DNA of 64,000 nucleotides, from positions 1 to 64,000 of the forward strand of contig SVHH01000002.1 in assembly GCA_015055945.1 (NCBI GenBank). Reading direction: 5' to 3'. Below the pieces are notes generated by a model. It was given only the letters and a program-made list of their open reading frames with translations, was not told where the DNA came from and did no database searches. Origin of the DNA: Clostridiales bacterium. GTDB taxonomy: Bacteria > Bacillota > Clostridia > Christensenellales > Borkfalkiaceae. Below, piece by piece: positions 27,463-38,444 of the stretch (position 1 is its first letter; every line of letters starts with the position of its first letter). A program made the position numbers and the translations under genes.

Positions 27463-28850
27463 TTTTTAAGCGCATTAATAGCAACGCTAACAGCCGTGCC
27501 CTTTTCAGCAACGGTTGCACCCATTTTTTCGGTTACGCCTACGCCGTGGATACAAGTTTGTTTATCCGGCCAAGTAATCTTTGCGGTTGTGAGTTTAAAC
27601 GCCCCGCCAGAAACTAGATAATAAGTGGTTTGCATAATTCCTTTTCCATAAGTTTTAGCAACACCCAAACTATCCTTTTCCACGATAACGTTTTGCACGC
27701 CGCTCACAAGGTCGCCGTAAGTTACTATTGCACCGATTAAACATTCTGATGCGGATGCAGTGTTTTTATTACCTAAAATCACCATATTATCTAAAAAATC
27801 ACTAAAACGGTTTTTATCCGTGCTGTACGCTTCCGTGCCCGACTTGCCTACCGCGTAAGCAATAGGGCTTTTTGAAACGCCGCCGTTATCTACAAAATAC
27901 GATGCAATTTCAGCAAGAACGTTCATATACCCGCCGCCGTTATCTCTTAAATCTAAAATAAGTTTAGTTTTACCACGGTTTTTCATGAATTTTAGCGCAT
28001 CGCCGATTTGACTAGCCGCACCACCTTCAAAACCGTCAAGGCGTATATACCCAACGCTATCATCGGTAATCATCGAATTACTAAGTGCAATTTCTTTACC
28101 CTTAGGCGCACTGCTACCACTTGACAAAAACTTGTATTCCACACCACTGTCGCAATAATACACGTATGCTTTTACGTAATTCTCTTTTGCAAGCGTAACC
28201 GTTTTAATTTCGCCGTTACTTAAAACTCCGAACTCTACGGGCTGATTTAGTTCCATCGTGCCGATAAAGTTCATTAAATCTTCAATCGTGTTAAAACTAA
28301 TCGTTTCGCCCGCGTTATTTACGGCAGAAACCAAAACGTCGCCGACCTTTAAGCCCGCTCTATCACTGGGAGAGTTTAAGGGTATTTGGTCGATGGCAAG
28401 GTCGTTTCTATCGAAGAAAGACACACCTATTCCGCCGTAATTACCTTTAGCGTTTTCTTTAACGGCTTTATACTCTTCCGCGGTATAGTACGCGGCATAA
28501 TCGTCAAGCATTGCGTTAACGAGCGCATAAGCAACTTCCTTTTCAGTAATTTCGCGCTCTTCACCAGTAACGGGGTCGTAAATATACCCCACGTCCTCCA
28601 TAATAGAAACGATATCTTTAGCCACCATAGAATTGCGGCTATTAAAGATATAGTTAGAAAAATAACCACCGGCAAACGCTGCGCAAAAATCAACCACTGC
28701 AAGAACTATTGTAAGCACGCGTTTAAGTACGATTTTTTTGCTACCGTTATCGTTTTTTTCTTTCTTTTCTATCTTTTCTATTTTTTCAGTCTGATTTATT
28801 TTGTTGTTTTCGTTATCCAAAATATTCTCCCTTAAACTAAAAACCCGCAT
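27459..28850 (-). CDS. S41 family C-terminal processing peptidase
   Basis: N-term TM, PDZ, LILDLRDNGGGYMNVL, NTASASECLIGA. Confidence 0.92.
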   Translation of the reverse strand: MRVFSLRENILDNENNKINQTEKIEKIEKKEKNDNGSKKIVLKRVLTIVLAVVDFCAAFAGGYFSNYIFNSRNSMVAKDIVSIMEDVGYIYDPVTGEEREITEKEVAYALVNAMLDDYAAYYTAEEYKAVKENAKGNYGGIGVSFFDRNDLAIDQIPLNSPSDRAGLKVGDVLVSAVNNAGETISFNTIEDLMNFIGTMELNQPVEFGVLSNGEIKTVTLAKENYVKAYVYYCDSGVEYKFLSSGSSAPKGKEIALSNSMITDDSVGYIRLDGFEGGAASQIGDALKFMKNRGKTKLILDLRDNGGGYMNVLAEIASYFVDNGGVSKSPIAYAVGKSGTEAYSTDKNRFSDFLDNMVILGNKNTASASECLIGAIVTYGDLVSGVQNVIVEKDSLGVAKTYGKGIMQTTYYLVSGGAFKLTTAKITWPDKQTCIHGVGVTEKMGATVAEKGTAVSVAINALKN

Positions 28851-28873
28851 GCTACGGGTTTTTTTATTTTATA

Positions 28874-29911
28874 TTATTTTACGAGTTTTGAAAGTATAGT
28901 TATAAGACGGAAAGTAATGGCGTCAGAAAACTTACGGATATTTAACCCCGTAGCCTTTTCAATCTTATCAAGTCTATAAGTTAGCGTGTTTCTGTGAAGA
29001 TATAACTTTCTTGAAGTTTCGCTCACGTTAAGGCTGTTTCCCAAAAATTCTTCCGCTGTGCTAATCATTTCTTCATCAAAGAAAATTTCTTTTGCGCCAG
29101 AATCAAGCAACATTTCAAGATATTCGTTCAATTTAAACTTAGGCAAGTCTTCAAGCATTTTGATAAGCATATACTCTTTGAAAGAATGCACGTCCCCTTT
29201 AGATTGAAGGGCACTACTCATTCTAACCGCCGTCATTGCTTGCGCATAAGAATCGCTCAAATCAGCAACGTACTTTACCGTGCCGCCTATCGCAATTTTT
29301 ACTTTCGCACCAGTTTCTTCATAAACCGACTGCATTAAAAATTCCGCATATTCGGTTGAAGATTGATATTCCGCGCTGTCGTCATCAACAAATTTCACGA
29401 AGGCAAGTTGCCTTTCACCAATTTCCACAACGAAATCTTTACCTTCAGCACCATAAGTTTTAAGTACGTTTTTAACGTCGCTAGTAGCGTTGGGGTTAAC
29501 AGACACGACCATAACGAAACAAGGCGCATCGGTAAAGTTATACTTTTGCATATACTTTGCAACTTGAGCGTGATTAGTTTCGCCAAGCAAAATGGCTTTG
29601 CAAAATTCTTCTTTAGACAATCCTGATTCTTTAAACGAAGAATTTTCCGCAAGTTCGCCTATTAAAAAAGCATAATTGCGTTCGGTATCGCCCGCGCCGT
29701 CTATTGCGCCGATAAAACTTTTGTTTTTATACTTTATGTAAAAAAGCGTTTTGTTTAAGTTAGAAAAACTTTTAACGCCGTCAAAATCAGTTGGAACTTT
29801 CTCCCCTGAATTTTTACCCGCAACAAATTCGCCTTCCGAATCAAAAACGGTAACGTCAATGCCAGTTTTTTCTTTAATTCCGCTTAAAAAAACTCTGATA
29901 TCTGCATCCAT
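28874..29911 (-). CDS. CdaR/PucR-type transcriptional regulator
   Basis: C-term SLNVSETSRKLYLHRNTLTYRLDKIEKATGLNIRKF HTH. Confidence 0.88.
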   Translation of the reverse strand: MDADIRVFLSGIKEKTGIDVTVFDSEGEFVAGKNSGEKVPTDFDGVKSFSNLNKTLFYIKYKNKSFIGAIDGAGDTERNYAFLIGELAENSSFKESGLSKEEFCKAILLGETNHAQVAKYMQKYNFTDAPCFVMVVSVNPNATSDVKNVLKTYGAEGKDFVVEIGERQLAFVKFVDDDSAEYQSSTEYAEFLMQSVYEETGAKVKIAIGGTVKYVADLSDSYAQAMTAVRMSSALQSKGDVHSFKEYMLIKMLEDLPKFKLNEYLEMLLDSGAKEIFFDEEMISTAEEFLGNSLNVSETSRKLYLHRNTLTYRLDKIEKATGLNIRKFSDAITFRLITILSKLVK

Positions 29912-30110
29912 TTTTCTTTTGCCCTTATTTTTATTTTATTTGATTATAAACCTTTTCAAACAAAATTACAATAGTTTTTAACAAGAAAATTTAAATTATT
30001 CGGCAATTTGCACAAAAAAATTATTTAAAGTGGCTGTTTTGTGTTGAATTTTACAAAAAAGCACGAAAACGCTTGTTTTACTATTTCAAATAACATAAAA
30101 AGTAAAACAA

Positions 30111-30136
30111 AAAAGCCGAGAAAAATCTCGGCTTTA
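30111..30136 (-). terminator. terminator downstream of ABC ATPase
   Basis: AAAGCCGAG...CTCGGCTTT. Confidence 0.75.
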
Positions 30137-30160
30137 ATTTGTATTTTAATTGAAAGAAAA

Positions 30161-31549
30161 TTATTTGCTTTCTTCTTCAGCGGGTGCTTCTTCAGCAGCA
30201 GGTGCTTCCTTAGCAGCCTTCTTAGCCATTTTCTTTTCCATCTTAATTCTTGCTTTTTCTGCTTCTTCAGCAGCGATTGCTTCTTCTTCAGCAGCCTTAG
30301 CAGCTTCAGCAGCAGCCTTTTCAGCGGCTTCTGCTTCACGTTTTGCTTGTAATGCTTCGATGTCTGCTTTGTTTTCTTCGCTACGAGCAAGAATAGTAAT
30401 TTCAGTTTCCTTATCAAAGATATGGCAACGTTCAGTATCAACAGCGATTTGAATGATTTCGCCTACCTTACTGGTTGAACGAGCGTTAACTTTTGCAACA
30501 AGGTTACTTACGTCATCAGCGAGAGCGAGTTCGCCTTCCAAATCTTCATATTCAGATCTGGTCTTGCAGTAAAGCAAGGTTTCAGCGCCGAGACCTTCAA
30601 CAACGTCCACTTTAACGTTAATCTTTTCTTTAGACTTGTCTTCAACCCATAATGCTTCATCGTGAAGGTCTTCAGGACGAACGCCTAAAACGATTTCTCT
30701 ATCGGTGTTGAGATATTTGTCAAGATTGCAGATAAGAGCAACTCTTCCTTTGGGGAGTTGGATTTTATCCTTACCAAATTCAACGTAAACTTTATCTTTA
30801 GTACCAGTGAGTTTACCAGAGAAGAAGTTCATTTGGGGAGTACCGATGAAGCCTGCTACGAATTGGTTAACGGGGTGATCGTAAAGGTTCATAGGACTAT
30901 CAACTTGTTGCATGAAACCGTCTTTCATAACTACGATTCTAGTACCCATGGTCATAGCTTCTACTTGGTCGTGGGTAACGTAGATGAAGGTGGTTGCAAG
31001 TCTGTGGTGGAGTTTGGTAATTTCGGTTCTCATTTGTGAACGGAGTTTAGCATCCAAGTTAGATAACGGTTCGTCGAGAAGGAATACTTTCGGTTCACGA
31101 ACGATTGCACGGCCGAGTGCTACACGTTGTCTTTGACCACCAGAGAGAGCCTTCGGCTTTCTGGTAAGATACATTTCAATACCAAGAATTCTTGCAGCTT
31201 CTTTAACTCTTGCGTCGATTTGAGCTTTAGGCATTTTTCTAAGTTTAAGACCGAATGCCATATTGTCATAAACGGTCATGTGGGGATAAAGTGCATAGTT
31301 TTGGAAAACCATCGCGATATCTCTATCCTTAGGCGCTTGGTTGTTCATGTAAACACCATCGATATAAAGTTCACCAGAAGAAATTTCTTCCAAGCCAGCG
31401 ATCATACGAAGGGTGGTTGATTTACCACAACCTGACGGACCTACGAATACGATAAATTCCTTATCATCGATATCGAGGTTGAAGTCGGTAACGGCGGTAA
31501 CGCCTGACGGGTAAACCTTGTAAATGTTTTTAAGGTTCAAACTTGACAT
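30161..31549 (-). CDS. carbohydrate ABC transporter ATP-binding protein (UgpC/MsmK type) with Ala/Glu/Lys-rich C-terminal tail
   Basis: [42 protein letters not shown] region; repetitive tail of about 75 aa. Confidence 0.93.
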   Translation of the reverse strand: MSSLNLKNIYKVYPSGVTAVTDFNLDIDDKEFIVFVGPSGCGKSTTLRMIAGLEEISSGELYIDGVYMNNQAPKDRDIAMVFQNYALYPHMTVYDNMAFGLKLRKMPKAQIDARVKEAARILGIEMYLTRKPKALSGGQRQRVALGRAIVREPKVFLLDEPLSNLDAKLRSQMRTEITKLHHRLATTFIYVTHDQVEAMTMGTRIVVMKDGFMQQVDSPMNLYDHPVNQFVAGFIGTPQMNFFSGKLTGTKDKVYVEFGKDKIQLPKGRVALICNLDKYLNTDREIVLGVRPEDLHDEALWVEDKSKEKINVKVDVVEGLGAETLLYCKTRSEYEDLEGELALADDVSNLVAKVNARSTSKVGEIIQIAVDTERCHIFDKETEITILARSEENKADIEALQAKREAEAAEKAAAEAAKAAEEEAIAAEEAEKARIKMEKKMAKKAAKEAPAAEEAPAEEESK

Positions 31550-31673
31550 AATTTTCCTCCAAGGTCTTTTAGACCAAATTATTTTTTACTATTCTATTTT
31601 ACAACTTTTTTATACTTTTAACAATGGCAATTTAACCAAATAATACACCCTTAAATGTATAACTTGCACAAAA

Positions 31674-32249
31674 CTAATCGAGCTCGTCCAAGGTCAAATC
31701 AAAAGCGGGCGCAAACTCCTTTAAGTAGTAGTCAACCTCAAGCCTTTTCATACTTTTGAGTTCGCTTAAAATGCTAGATTTTGCCTTCTTAAACTCTGAG
31801 TTGCCCGCGCGAATTTCTTCCACGCACTTTAGGTACGCCGCCAAACGGTCGGCACACTTTACAAGTTTATATTCTTCAGTACTTTCATCGGGCATAATAT
31901 ACTCACTATAATCACTTTGCAAGTTTTCGGGGAGCATAGTAATAAGTCTTTCACACGCGCACTTTTCCAAATCTTTATAAGCCGACTTAATTTCAGGATT
32001 GAAGTACTTTATAGGCGTAGGCAAGTCCCCTGTTATAACTTCGCCAACTTCGTGATACTGCGCAAGCATAACCACCTTATTTGCGTCTACAGTGCCACCA
32101 TATACCTTGTTAGAAACGAGCGCAAGCGCGTGCGCGATAACCGCCACCTGATGAGAGTGTTCCATAATGTTTTCTTCACGAATAGAGCGCATAAGCGACC
32201 AACGCTTGATATATTTCATCCTATTGATAAAAGCAAAAAACTTAAACAT
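31674..32249 (-). CDS. HD-domain 5'-nucleotidase (YfbR-like)
   Basis: ENIMEHSHQVAVIAHAL, YHEVGEVITGDLPTPIKYF. Confidence 0.9.
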   Translation of the reverse strand: MFKFFAFINRMKYIKRWSLMRSIREENIMEHSHQVAVIAHALALVSNKVYGGTVDANKVVMLAQYHEVGEVITGDLPTPIKYFNPEIKSAYKDLEKCACERLITMLPENLQSDYSEYIMPDESTEEYKLVKCADRLAAYLKCVEEIRAGNSEFKKAKSSILSELKSMKRLEVDYYLKEFAPAFDLTLDELD

Positions 32250-32325
32250 TATATATACCGCCTTATTTTATAGAAATTGGATAAAAAATTCTTTTAGGGA
32301 TTTTTATTTTATCATAAAATTTTGC

Positions 32326-32354
32326 TTGACGCAATAAAATAAAAGTGTTATTAT
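32326..32354 (+). promoter_or_regulatory. promoter of TPP-riboswitch/thiT transcript
   Basis: TTGACG-N17-TATTAT. Confidence 0.75.
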
Positions 32355-32374
32355 GAGTTTACTAAAATTAAATA

Positions 32375-32445
32375 TTCGCTATGGGTGCCGCAAGGCTGAG
32401 ATTATACCATTTGAATCCGCAAGATAATGCTTGAAGGAAATGCAA
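32375..32445 (+). ncRNA. TPP riboswitch (THI element)
   Basis: ATGGGTGCCGCAAGGCTGAGATTATACC...GATAATGCTTGAAGGAAATGC. Confidence 0.93.
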
Positions 32446-32461
32446 ATTATAATGCTTTAAT

Positions 32462-32495
32462 AAGCGCATCCGTACTGGATGCGCTTTATTTTTTT
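32462..32495 (+). terminator. TPP riboswitch terminator
   Basis: AAGCGCATCCGTACTGGATGCGCTTTATTTTTTT. Confidence 0.9.
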
Positions 32496-32560
32496 GTACG
32501 CGAAGTCAAACGAGAGCAAAAGGCAAAGCAGTTAACGACTTCACGCGGATACCTACCTTC

Positions 32561-32687
32561 TTTTAAGGGCTTAGGTGCAAGCGTGAATAGGCTCGCGACG
32601 CGTTTTGGATGAGATTAACCTTTTCGGTTATCGAAGTCAAAACGCAAAGCAGAAACGACTTCACGCGCAGCAGATAAGCACTTAAAA
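32561..32687. repeat. A-family terminal-inverted-repeat element, copy A3 (partial right half of another copy at about 32498-32560)
   Basis: TTTTAAGGGCTTAGGTGC ... GCAGATAAGCACTTAAAA. Confidence 0.8.
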
Positions 32688-32707
32688 GCGAATAGAAGGA
32701 GTGTTTT

Positions 32708-33817
32708 ATGTTAAATCTTCTATCAGTTTACGCAATAGATGTTTTTGAACCTATTGCTAAATGGGCTGCAGTAGGCGTGGTTGCCGCACTGCTTATCGTA
32801 GGGGTAATTTTGTTCTTTATAAAAAGAGACGTCTTCCCCAAATACTTAAAAACCGCAATTATCGGTTTACTTATCTTTCTTCTTGCCGTGGGCATTGTTG
32901 GGTTAGCGCTAGAAATTGCAAAGAGTTTCGACCCCGCCTATATCGAAGAAAATTATATGGATAGACAAGCGGTTTCAACCTACGTGTTCATCCCCATTAC
33001 TTGCTTTTTAATCTTGCTTCTTGCAACTATTATTGCAGTAAGCGTTGCGGCAAAAAAATCTAAAGCAGCATTTAAGAGCACACTCACCGTATGTGGAATT
33101 ATCGACCTTATTGCCCTTATCGGCGTGGGCGTAATGCTTGCAATTTACTTTGACCAAGTTAAAGAGTGGTATGAAACGCTTAACCAACCTGTTTTATATA
33201 TATCGGCAGCACTTGTAGTTATAGTAATTATTGCACTTGCATTTATTCTTGATAAAAACGACAACCCCATCGACACCAAGTGTTTGGCGTTTGCTGGAAT
33301 AACCGTTGCTATGAGTTTCGGACTTTCTTACATTAAGATTTGGGAAATGCCCCAAGGCGGTTCAATTACACTTTTTTCACTTCTTCCAATAATGATTTTC
33401 TCATTTGTTTACGGAACTAAAAAAGGCGTATTCATTTGCTTTATTTACGGCGTGTTACAAGCAATACAAGACCCGTGGATTATCCACCCCGCACAATTCT
33501 TACTCGACTACCCTGTAGCGTTTGCGTCAATAGGTTTATCGGGCGCGTTTGCAAACGCTAAATGCTTTGAAAAAACCCCGCAGATATCTTTCCTTATCGG
33601 CGGAATAACCGCGTCTACTTTAAGATTTATCTCTCACGTATTATCAGGCGTGTTCGCGTTTGCATCAACTTACGCTGGCGACGTTGACTCTTGGCTTTAT
33701 AGCCTTGGATATAACAGTTTCGTTTTCGTGGATATCGCAATCGTTTTAGCAGTTGGTGCAGTTGTTTTTTCTTCAAAATCATTTATAAAAGAAATGAACA
33801 AACTTGCTAATAAATAA
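32708..33817 (+). CDS. ThiT-like thiamine ECF S component with long N-terminal membrane extension
   Basis: C-term half IWEMPQGGSITLFSLLPIMIFSFVYGTKKGV...LDYPVAFASIGLSG; under TPP riboswitch. Confidence 0.88.
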   Translation: MLNLLSVYAIDVFEPIAKWAAVGVVAALLIVGVILFFIKRDVFPKYLKTAIIGLLIFLLAVGIVGLALEIAKSFDPAYIEENYMDRQAVSTYVFIPITCFLILLLATIIAVSVAAKKSKAAFKSTLTVCGIIDLIALIGVGVMLAIYFDQVKEWYETLNQPVLYISAALVVIVIIALAFILDKNDNPIDTKCLAFAGITVAMSFGLSYIKIWEMPQGGSITLFSLLPIMIFSFVYGTKKGVFICFIYGVLQAIQDPWIIHPAQFLLDYPVAFASIGLSGAFANAKCFEKTPQISFLIGGITASTLRFISHVLSGVFAFASTYAGDVDSWLYSLGYNSFVFVDIAIVLAVGAVVFSSKSFIKEMNKLANK

Positions 33818-33835
33818 TGATTTTTTGACATAATT

Positions 33836-33869
33836 AAAGCCTTTCGATAAAAACTCGAAAGGCTTTTTT
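33836..33869. terminator. terminator between thiT and convergent gene
   Basis: AAAGCCTTTCGA...TCGAAAGGCTTTTTT. Confidence 0.8.
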
Positions 33870-33870
33870 G

Positions 33871-34308
33871 TTACATAAATAAGTAGAAAAACGATAACAG
33901 CCCAACAAAGGTTGCGTACAATAAAATAGGTAACATTGAAAAAACAATACTAAACAAAATTGCGTGAACTCTTTCTTCCTTGCCCAACTTTTTCATAAGA
34001 GCCATGATCCAACCACCAATTGTATTTACTATACGAGGCGTGTAAACGACTATACTCATTAAAGAAACTAATATAAGCAACAATGCAAATGCCCAACCAA
34101 GCGAGCCATCGCGCGCATCGATTACACCATAAACACAAATAAAAAACATAACCATCATTATTAAATAAACTATAATGGTCGTTTTTTGGAAAACGGATAT
34201 TATATTTTTCTTATATTTTTCAATATCCGCGGTTCTAAATCTTTTAGGTTGCTTTTGTTCTTCTTGATCTAATTCTTGCTCTTGTTCGCCGTACCTATTT
34301 TCTGCCAT
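33871..34308 (-). CDS. hypothetical membrane protein
   Basis: acidic N-term then TM segments. Confidence 0.6.
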   Translation of the reverse strand: MAENRYGEQEQELDQEEQKQPKRFRTADIEKYKKNIISVFQKTTIIVYLIMMVMFFICVYGVIDARDGSLGWAFALLLILVSLMSIVVYTPRIVNTIGGWIMALMKKLGKEERVHAILFSIVFSMLPILLYATFVGLLSFFYLFM

Positions 34309-34906
34309 AAATAACCAACGCTTCTCCCTTTTTAATTTCTATCCTAACTTCATTTTCCGTTGTTTGATTGCTTATTCCACGCGTGTCTGCGTTAGTAAGC
34401 ACTAAATTATCAAGCGGATAATAAAGCCCACTACTCTTAATAAACTCACAACGCTCTCCGTAAGGAATTATAGAAAGTGTACTCCCTTTTTCTACGTTTA
34501 AAACGATGCTGTTATTAATTAATTCGGTAACGTAGTCACCGTGCTGTATCACGGCTTTTGCACCGAGATTTTTTGCAATTTTTAGGAGCGCTATGTTTCC
34601 CAAAATATGCTCGATTTTTCCACCGTAAGCACCATAAATGGTTATATTTTTGTAACCGTTTTCTACCGCAAGATGGATTGCGCGCTCGCCGTCAGTGAAG
34701 TCCTTTTCTACGTTAAGCCCGACTATATTTACGCTCTTTGGGGTATATCCTAAACTATCAAAATCGCCTACTACCGCAAGGATTTCCTTTTTCCCCACCT
34801 TGTTTTTGTGGTTAAGAGCGGCGTCTGCGTAAATTACGATATCTTCCGTAACACTTTCACAAAAATCTGGGGACTTTAATATGATTGCAATTTTTTTATC
34901 TGCCAT
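34295..34906 (-). CDS. thiN: thiamine pyrophosphokinase
   Basis: VVGDFDSLGY, TDGERAIHLAVENGYKNITIYGAYGGKIEHILGNI. Confidence 0.9.
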   Translation of the reverse strand: MADKKIAIILKSPDFCESVTEDIVIYADAALNHKNKVGKKEILAVVGDFDSLGYTPKSVNIVGLNVEKDFTDGERAIHLAVENGYKNITIYGAYGGKIEHILGNIALLKIAKNLGAKAVIQHGDYVTELINNSIVLNVEKGSTLSIIPYGERCEFIKSSGLYYPLDNLVLTNADTRGISNQTTENEVRIEIKKGEALVIYGRK

Positions 34907-34937
34907 ATAATTTTACCCCCGAATTTTTGTCAAACGT

Positions 34938-35270
34938 TTACAACACTAAAGTAAAAACTAATATCCCTAAAAAGTAAGTTGCAATTGGCAAAGCGGTAAA
35001 TATTATAAAAAAAATTACCGAGCCAAAATTGCACTGCTCTTTTACTTTTTTAATTATTGATATTATAAGCCCGATTATTGCACTAACTAGCGGAATTGCC
35101 AAAGCAATTGCCCCGATAATTATCCATACTAAAATACCTATTGCCGTACCTAAACCGCTAGGGTTAGTTATAGTGTCCACCATAACGATTGCTGCAACCG
35201 CCACGGCAATAACGTATAAAACTATGGTTAAAATTTTAAAAACTTTTAAAACTACGTTTTTATTTTCCAT
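34938..35270 (-). CDS. hypothetical membrane protein
   Basis: three hydrophobic segments, SD present. Confidence 0.55.
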   Translation of the reverse strand: MENKNVVLKVFKILTIVLYVIAVAVAAIVMVDTITNPSGLGTAIGILVWIIIGAIALAIPLVSAIIGLIISIIKKVKEQCNFGSVIFFIIFTALPIATYFLGILVFTLVL

Positions 35271-35303
35271 AAAACTCTCCTTTTTAAGAATAGTTTTAAT
35301 CCC

Positions 35304-35774
35304 TTAAAAAGTTTTATTCAAGAATTGTTCTGCAATATCCGCAGCCAAAACGCAAAGTTCAGCACAAGGGCGCTTTTTGTAATACTCTTTTGTTCTTTGT
35401 TCTGGGATATAAGACTTATCTTTCAAAGTTTCCCCGTCAAGAAGTTCCGCGCAAACAATAGAACCTACTTCCGCTTTAAAACAAGCGCACGCTTCTTGAA
35501 TAATCTTATAAATACCAAGTTTATCATTACCGTCCGACAAAAGAAAACTTAGCACCATAGTCATCCCAAGCACAGCACCACACACGTTGCGTTGACGGGC
35601 AACCCCACCACCGTAACCGATAGAGAGTTTTTTCAAAACTTCTTCTGAAAACCCAAGTTCATCCTTAAAAGCAAGAACAACCGCCTGCGCGCAGTTAAGC
35701 CCAGTTTCAAAATTTTGTTTTGCAATTAACCCTTTCGTCATTTGTGCCATACTCCCATATTTTAATAATATCAC
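35304..35774 (-). CDS. C_GCAxxG_C_C family protein
   Basis: NCAQAV...GYGGGVARQRNVCGAVLGMTMVLS. Confidence 0.85.
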   Translation of the reverse strand: MILLKYGSMAQMTKGLIAKQNFETGLNCAQAVVLAFKDELGFSEEVLKKLSIGYGGGVARQRNVCGAVLGMTMVLSFLLSDGNDKLGIYKIIQEACACFKAEVGSIVCAELLDGETLKDKSYIPEQRTKEYYKKRPCAELCVLAADIAEQFLNKTF

Positions 35775-35805
35775 AAAATAATCATTTTTACAATAAATTA
35801 AAACA

Positions 35806-35830
35806 AAAAAACGGCAAAATAGCCGTTTTT
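35806..35830. terminator. intrinsic hairpin
   Basis: AAAAACGGC...GCCGTTTTT. Confidence 0.6.
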
Positions 35831-35908
35831 ATTTGCGTATACTAAAACATATAACCTTTACGCTAAAATTGAGCGTTAGATGCAAGCAGTTCAAGGCTTA
35901 CTGTATCC

Positions 35909-36027
35909 TAAAAGCATAGATGCAAGTCAGCCGTGCAAATCGAGTATTTTATGCTGGGCGTGTACTTACCGTACACAACCAAATAAAAGCGCAAGATTTG
36001 CGCGGATCACGCAGCATATATGGTTTT
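35909..36027. repeat. B-family terminal-inverted-repeat element, copy B3
   Basis: TAAAAGCATAGATGC ... GCATATATGGTTTTA; internal GTGTAC-TTACC-GTACAC. Confidence 0.75.
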
Positions 36028-36294
36028 ACGTTTAAAATTCAAAAAGCAATTAACATGGTTAACTGCTTCCTGAATAATATATGATAAGGGGGAAAATGAT
36101 GAGCGAACACTATAGCAAAAGGTGATTCCCTTTTGACAATGATATAATACTACATTCGACAAAGATTGTAAAGCGTTTTACACCCCTTTTTTAAATTTTT
36201 TTGAAAATTTTTCACATAATTTTTTTATTATCACGATATTTGTGTTGAAAATTTTCAGCAAATGTTAAAAAATACCAAATAATAACAAAAATTA

Positions 36295-36323
36295 AAAGCC
36301 GAGCAAAAAAACTCGGCTTTTTT
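36295..36323. terminator. terminator of uraA-upp operon
   Basis: AAAAGCCGAG...CTCGGCTTTTTT. Confidence 0.8.
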
Positions 36324-36333
36324 GTTTATAAAA

Positions 36334-36975
36334 TTATTTTGTGCCAAAAATTCTATCTCCAGCATCGCCAAGACCAGGAAGAATATATCCGTGCTCGTTA
36401 AGGCAACGGTCAAGCGTAGAAACGTAAATCTTTACGTCGGGATGTGCTTCGGCAAGTTTTTTAACACCTTCGGGCGCAGCGATTATCGCCATAAACTTAA
36501 TATTTTTACAGCCGCGCTTTTTGAGCATCTTAACCGCGTCAACTGCACTGCCACCAGTAGCCAACATAGGATCTACTACCATAACCACTTTTTCTTCAAT
36601 ATTAGTGGGTAACTTGCAGTAATATTCTTGGGGCTCTAAGGTTTCTTCATCACGGTATAAGCCGATGTGCCCAACCTTTGCCGCGGGGAATAACGAAAGT
36701 ATACCGTCAACCATACCCAAGCCCGCGCGCAAGATAGGCACGATTGCTATTGAATTTTCTTTTACTACGGTTTGAGTAGTGGTTTCAAGCGGCGTTTCAA
36801 CAACAATTTCTTGAGTGGGAACGTCCTTAAAACTTTCATAAGCCATTAGCATTGCAATTTCTTTGATAACTTCACGGAATTGTTTTGTATCCGTGTCTTT
36901 TTTTCTTATAATTGCAAGTTTATGTCTAATTAAAGGATGGTCTAAAATTTGAACGTTACTATATTCTTTCATCAT
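36334..36975 (-). CDS. upp: uracil phosphoribosyltransferase
   Basis: [35 protein letters not shown]. Confidence 0.96.
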   Translation of the reverse strand: MMKEYSNVQILDHPLIRHKLAIIRKKDTDTKQFREVIKEIAMLMAYESFKDVPTQEIVVETPLETTTQTVVKENSIAIVPILRAGLGMVDGILSLFPAAKVGHIGLYRDEETLEPQEYYCKLPTNIEEKVVMVVDPMLATGGSAVDAVKMLKKRGCKNIKFMAIIAAPEGVKKLAEAHPDVKIYVSTLDRCLNEHGYILPGLGDAGDRIFGTK

Positions 36976-38444
36976 TACTCCTTTTCGGTTTGAGCGTTTT
37001 CAAGTTTTGCCGCTTGTTCTTTTTTAACGGCAGGTCCTGAAATTACGTTTACTATAATACCTAAAATGAGTGCACAAGCAACTGAAGTAATAGTAACAGC
37101 GCCGATATTAACAACCATACCGCCAACGCCAGCAATAAGCACTGATGAAACAGTGAATAAGTTATGGTTTTGTGAAAGGTCAACCTTTTGAATCATCTTT
37201 AAGCCTGATACAGCGATAAATCCGTATAACGCTACACACACGCCGCCCATTACGCAAGACGGAATAGTCGCAAGGAAGGTTACGAAAGGCGCAACGAATG
37301 CAGCAACTATACAGATAATTGCGGTTGCAAAAATGGTTACAACTGAAGCGTTACCTGAAATTGCAACGCAACCAACAGATTCGCCGTAAGTGGTGTTCGG
37401 GCAACCGCCGAAGAATGCACCAACCATTGAGCCAACACCATCACCCAAAAGTGTTCTATGTAAGCCAGGATCTTGGGTTAAATCTTCGCCGATGATTGAA
37501 GAAATGTTCTTATGGTCGGCAAGGTGTTCAGCAAATACTACAAAAGCAACGGGGACGTATGCAACGACTATCGTTACGATAAACGCACCCCAATTAAAAT
37601 CTTTAACAGCACTAATACCTTTGAACGCTTCAATAAAAGTAAAGTCGGGAACTAAAGACATATTTGCAAATAAACCAAAGTTTATTATTTGAAGTTCGGG
37701 GTTGTTAGATGCAATACCGATTACGGTAAATATAGCAGCAACGATATAGCCCGCCAAAATACCGATTACGAAAGGTATCATCTTGAGCATCTTTTTGCCG
37801 TATACTGAACAAACAACTACGGTTAAAAGAGTAACTAAACCACAAAGAAGTGCAATATAAGGTGATGCTGTGGGAACTAAACTAACCGCGTCCGCAATCT
37901 CACCGCCTTTAATAACTTGATTGGTAACTTCCGTCATAACACTACCCTTAAACAAATCGCCGATAGCGTTGGTTGAAAGTGAAAGTCCTATTACCGCAAC
38001 GGTCGGTCCGATTACGGTTGCAGGCATTACCTTATCAATCCATTTAACGCCAACGAATTTAACTACAATAGCAATTATTACGTATACCAAGCCAGCAAAT
38101 ATTGCACCCAATATAAGCCCTAGATAACCAAGTGAAACGTATGCACCAGCACCACCAAAAGCAGCACACATTGAGCCGATAAACGCGAATGATGAACCAA
38201 GGAATACTGGGCTTTTGAACTTTGTAAATAACAAATAAACCAAAGTTCCTAAACCTGCGCCAACCAAAGCCGCTGATTGCGACATTTGCGCGCCCGCTTC
38301 AACACCAGCATCACTACCGTTGATGATTACAGGTACAACGATGGTTGCTGCAAGAATTGCCAAAACTTGTTGGAATGCAAAAAGCAAGGTTTTCCAAAAG
38401 CCAGGCTTGTCTTTTACGCCGTAAATTAAGTTTACACTTTTCAT
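36975..38444 (-). CDS. uraA: uracil/xanthine permease (NCS2 family)
   Basis: multi-pass; [20 protein letters not shown] motif; operon with upp. Confidence 0.92.
   Translation of the reverse strand: MKSVNLIYGVKDKPGFWKTLLFAFQQVLAILAATIVVPVIINGSDAGVEAGAQMSQSAALVGAGLGTLVYLLFTKFKSPVFLGSSFAFIGSMCAAFGGAGAYVSLGYLGLILGAIFAGLVYVIIAIVVKFVGVKWIDKVMPATVIGPTVAVIGLSLSTNAIGDLFKGSVMTEVTNQVIKGGEIADAVSLVPTASPYIALLCGLVTLLTVVVCSVYGKKMLKMIPFVIGILAGYIVAAIFTVIGIASNNPELQIINFGLFANMSLVPDFTFIEAFKGISAVKDFNWGAFIVTIVVAYVPVAFVVFAEHLADHKNISSIIGEDLTQDPGLHRTLLGDGVGSMVGAFFGGCPNTTYGESVGCVAISGNASVVTIFATAIICIVAAFVAPFVTFLATIPSCVMGGVCVALYGFIAVSGLKMIQKVDLSQNHNLFTVSSVLIAGVGGMVVNIGAVTITSVACALILGIIVNVISGPAVKKEQAAKLENAQTEKE

Noticed and set aside
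30025-30441. ORF rich in L/K overlapping the MsmK-like tail
   Set aside because: Out-of-frame translation of the low-complexity Ala/Glu-rich tail and terminator region.
36085-36124. Mini-ORF MMSEHYSKR with GGGGGA SD as possible leader peptide
   Set aside because: No amino-acid bias, no downstream regulated plus-strand gene, no clear terminator/antiterminator pair.
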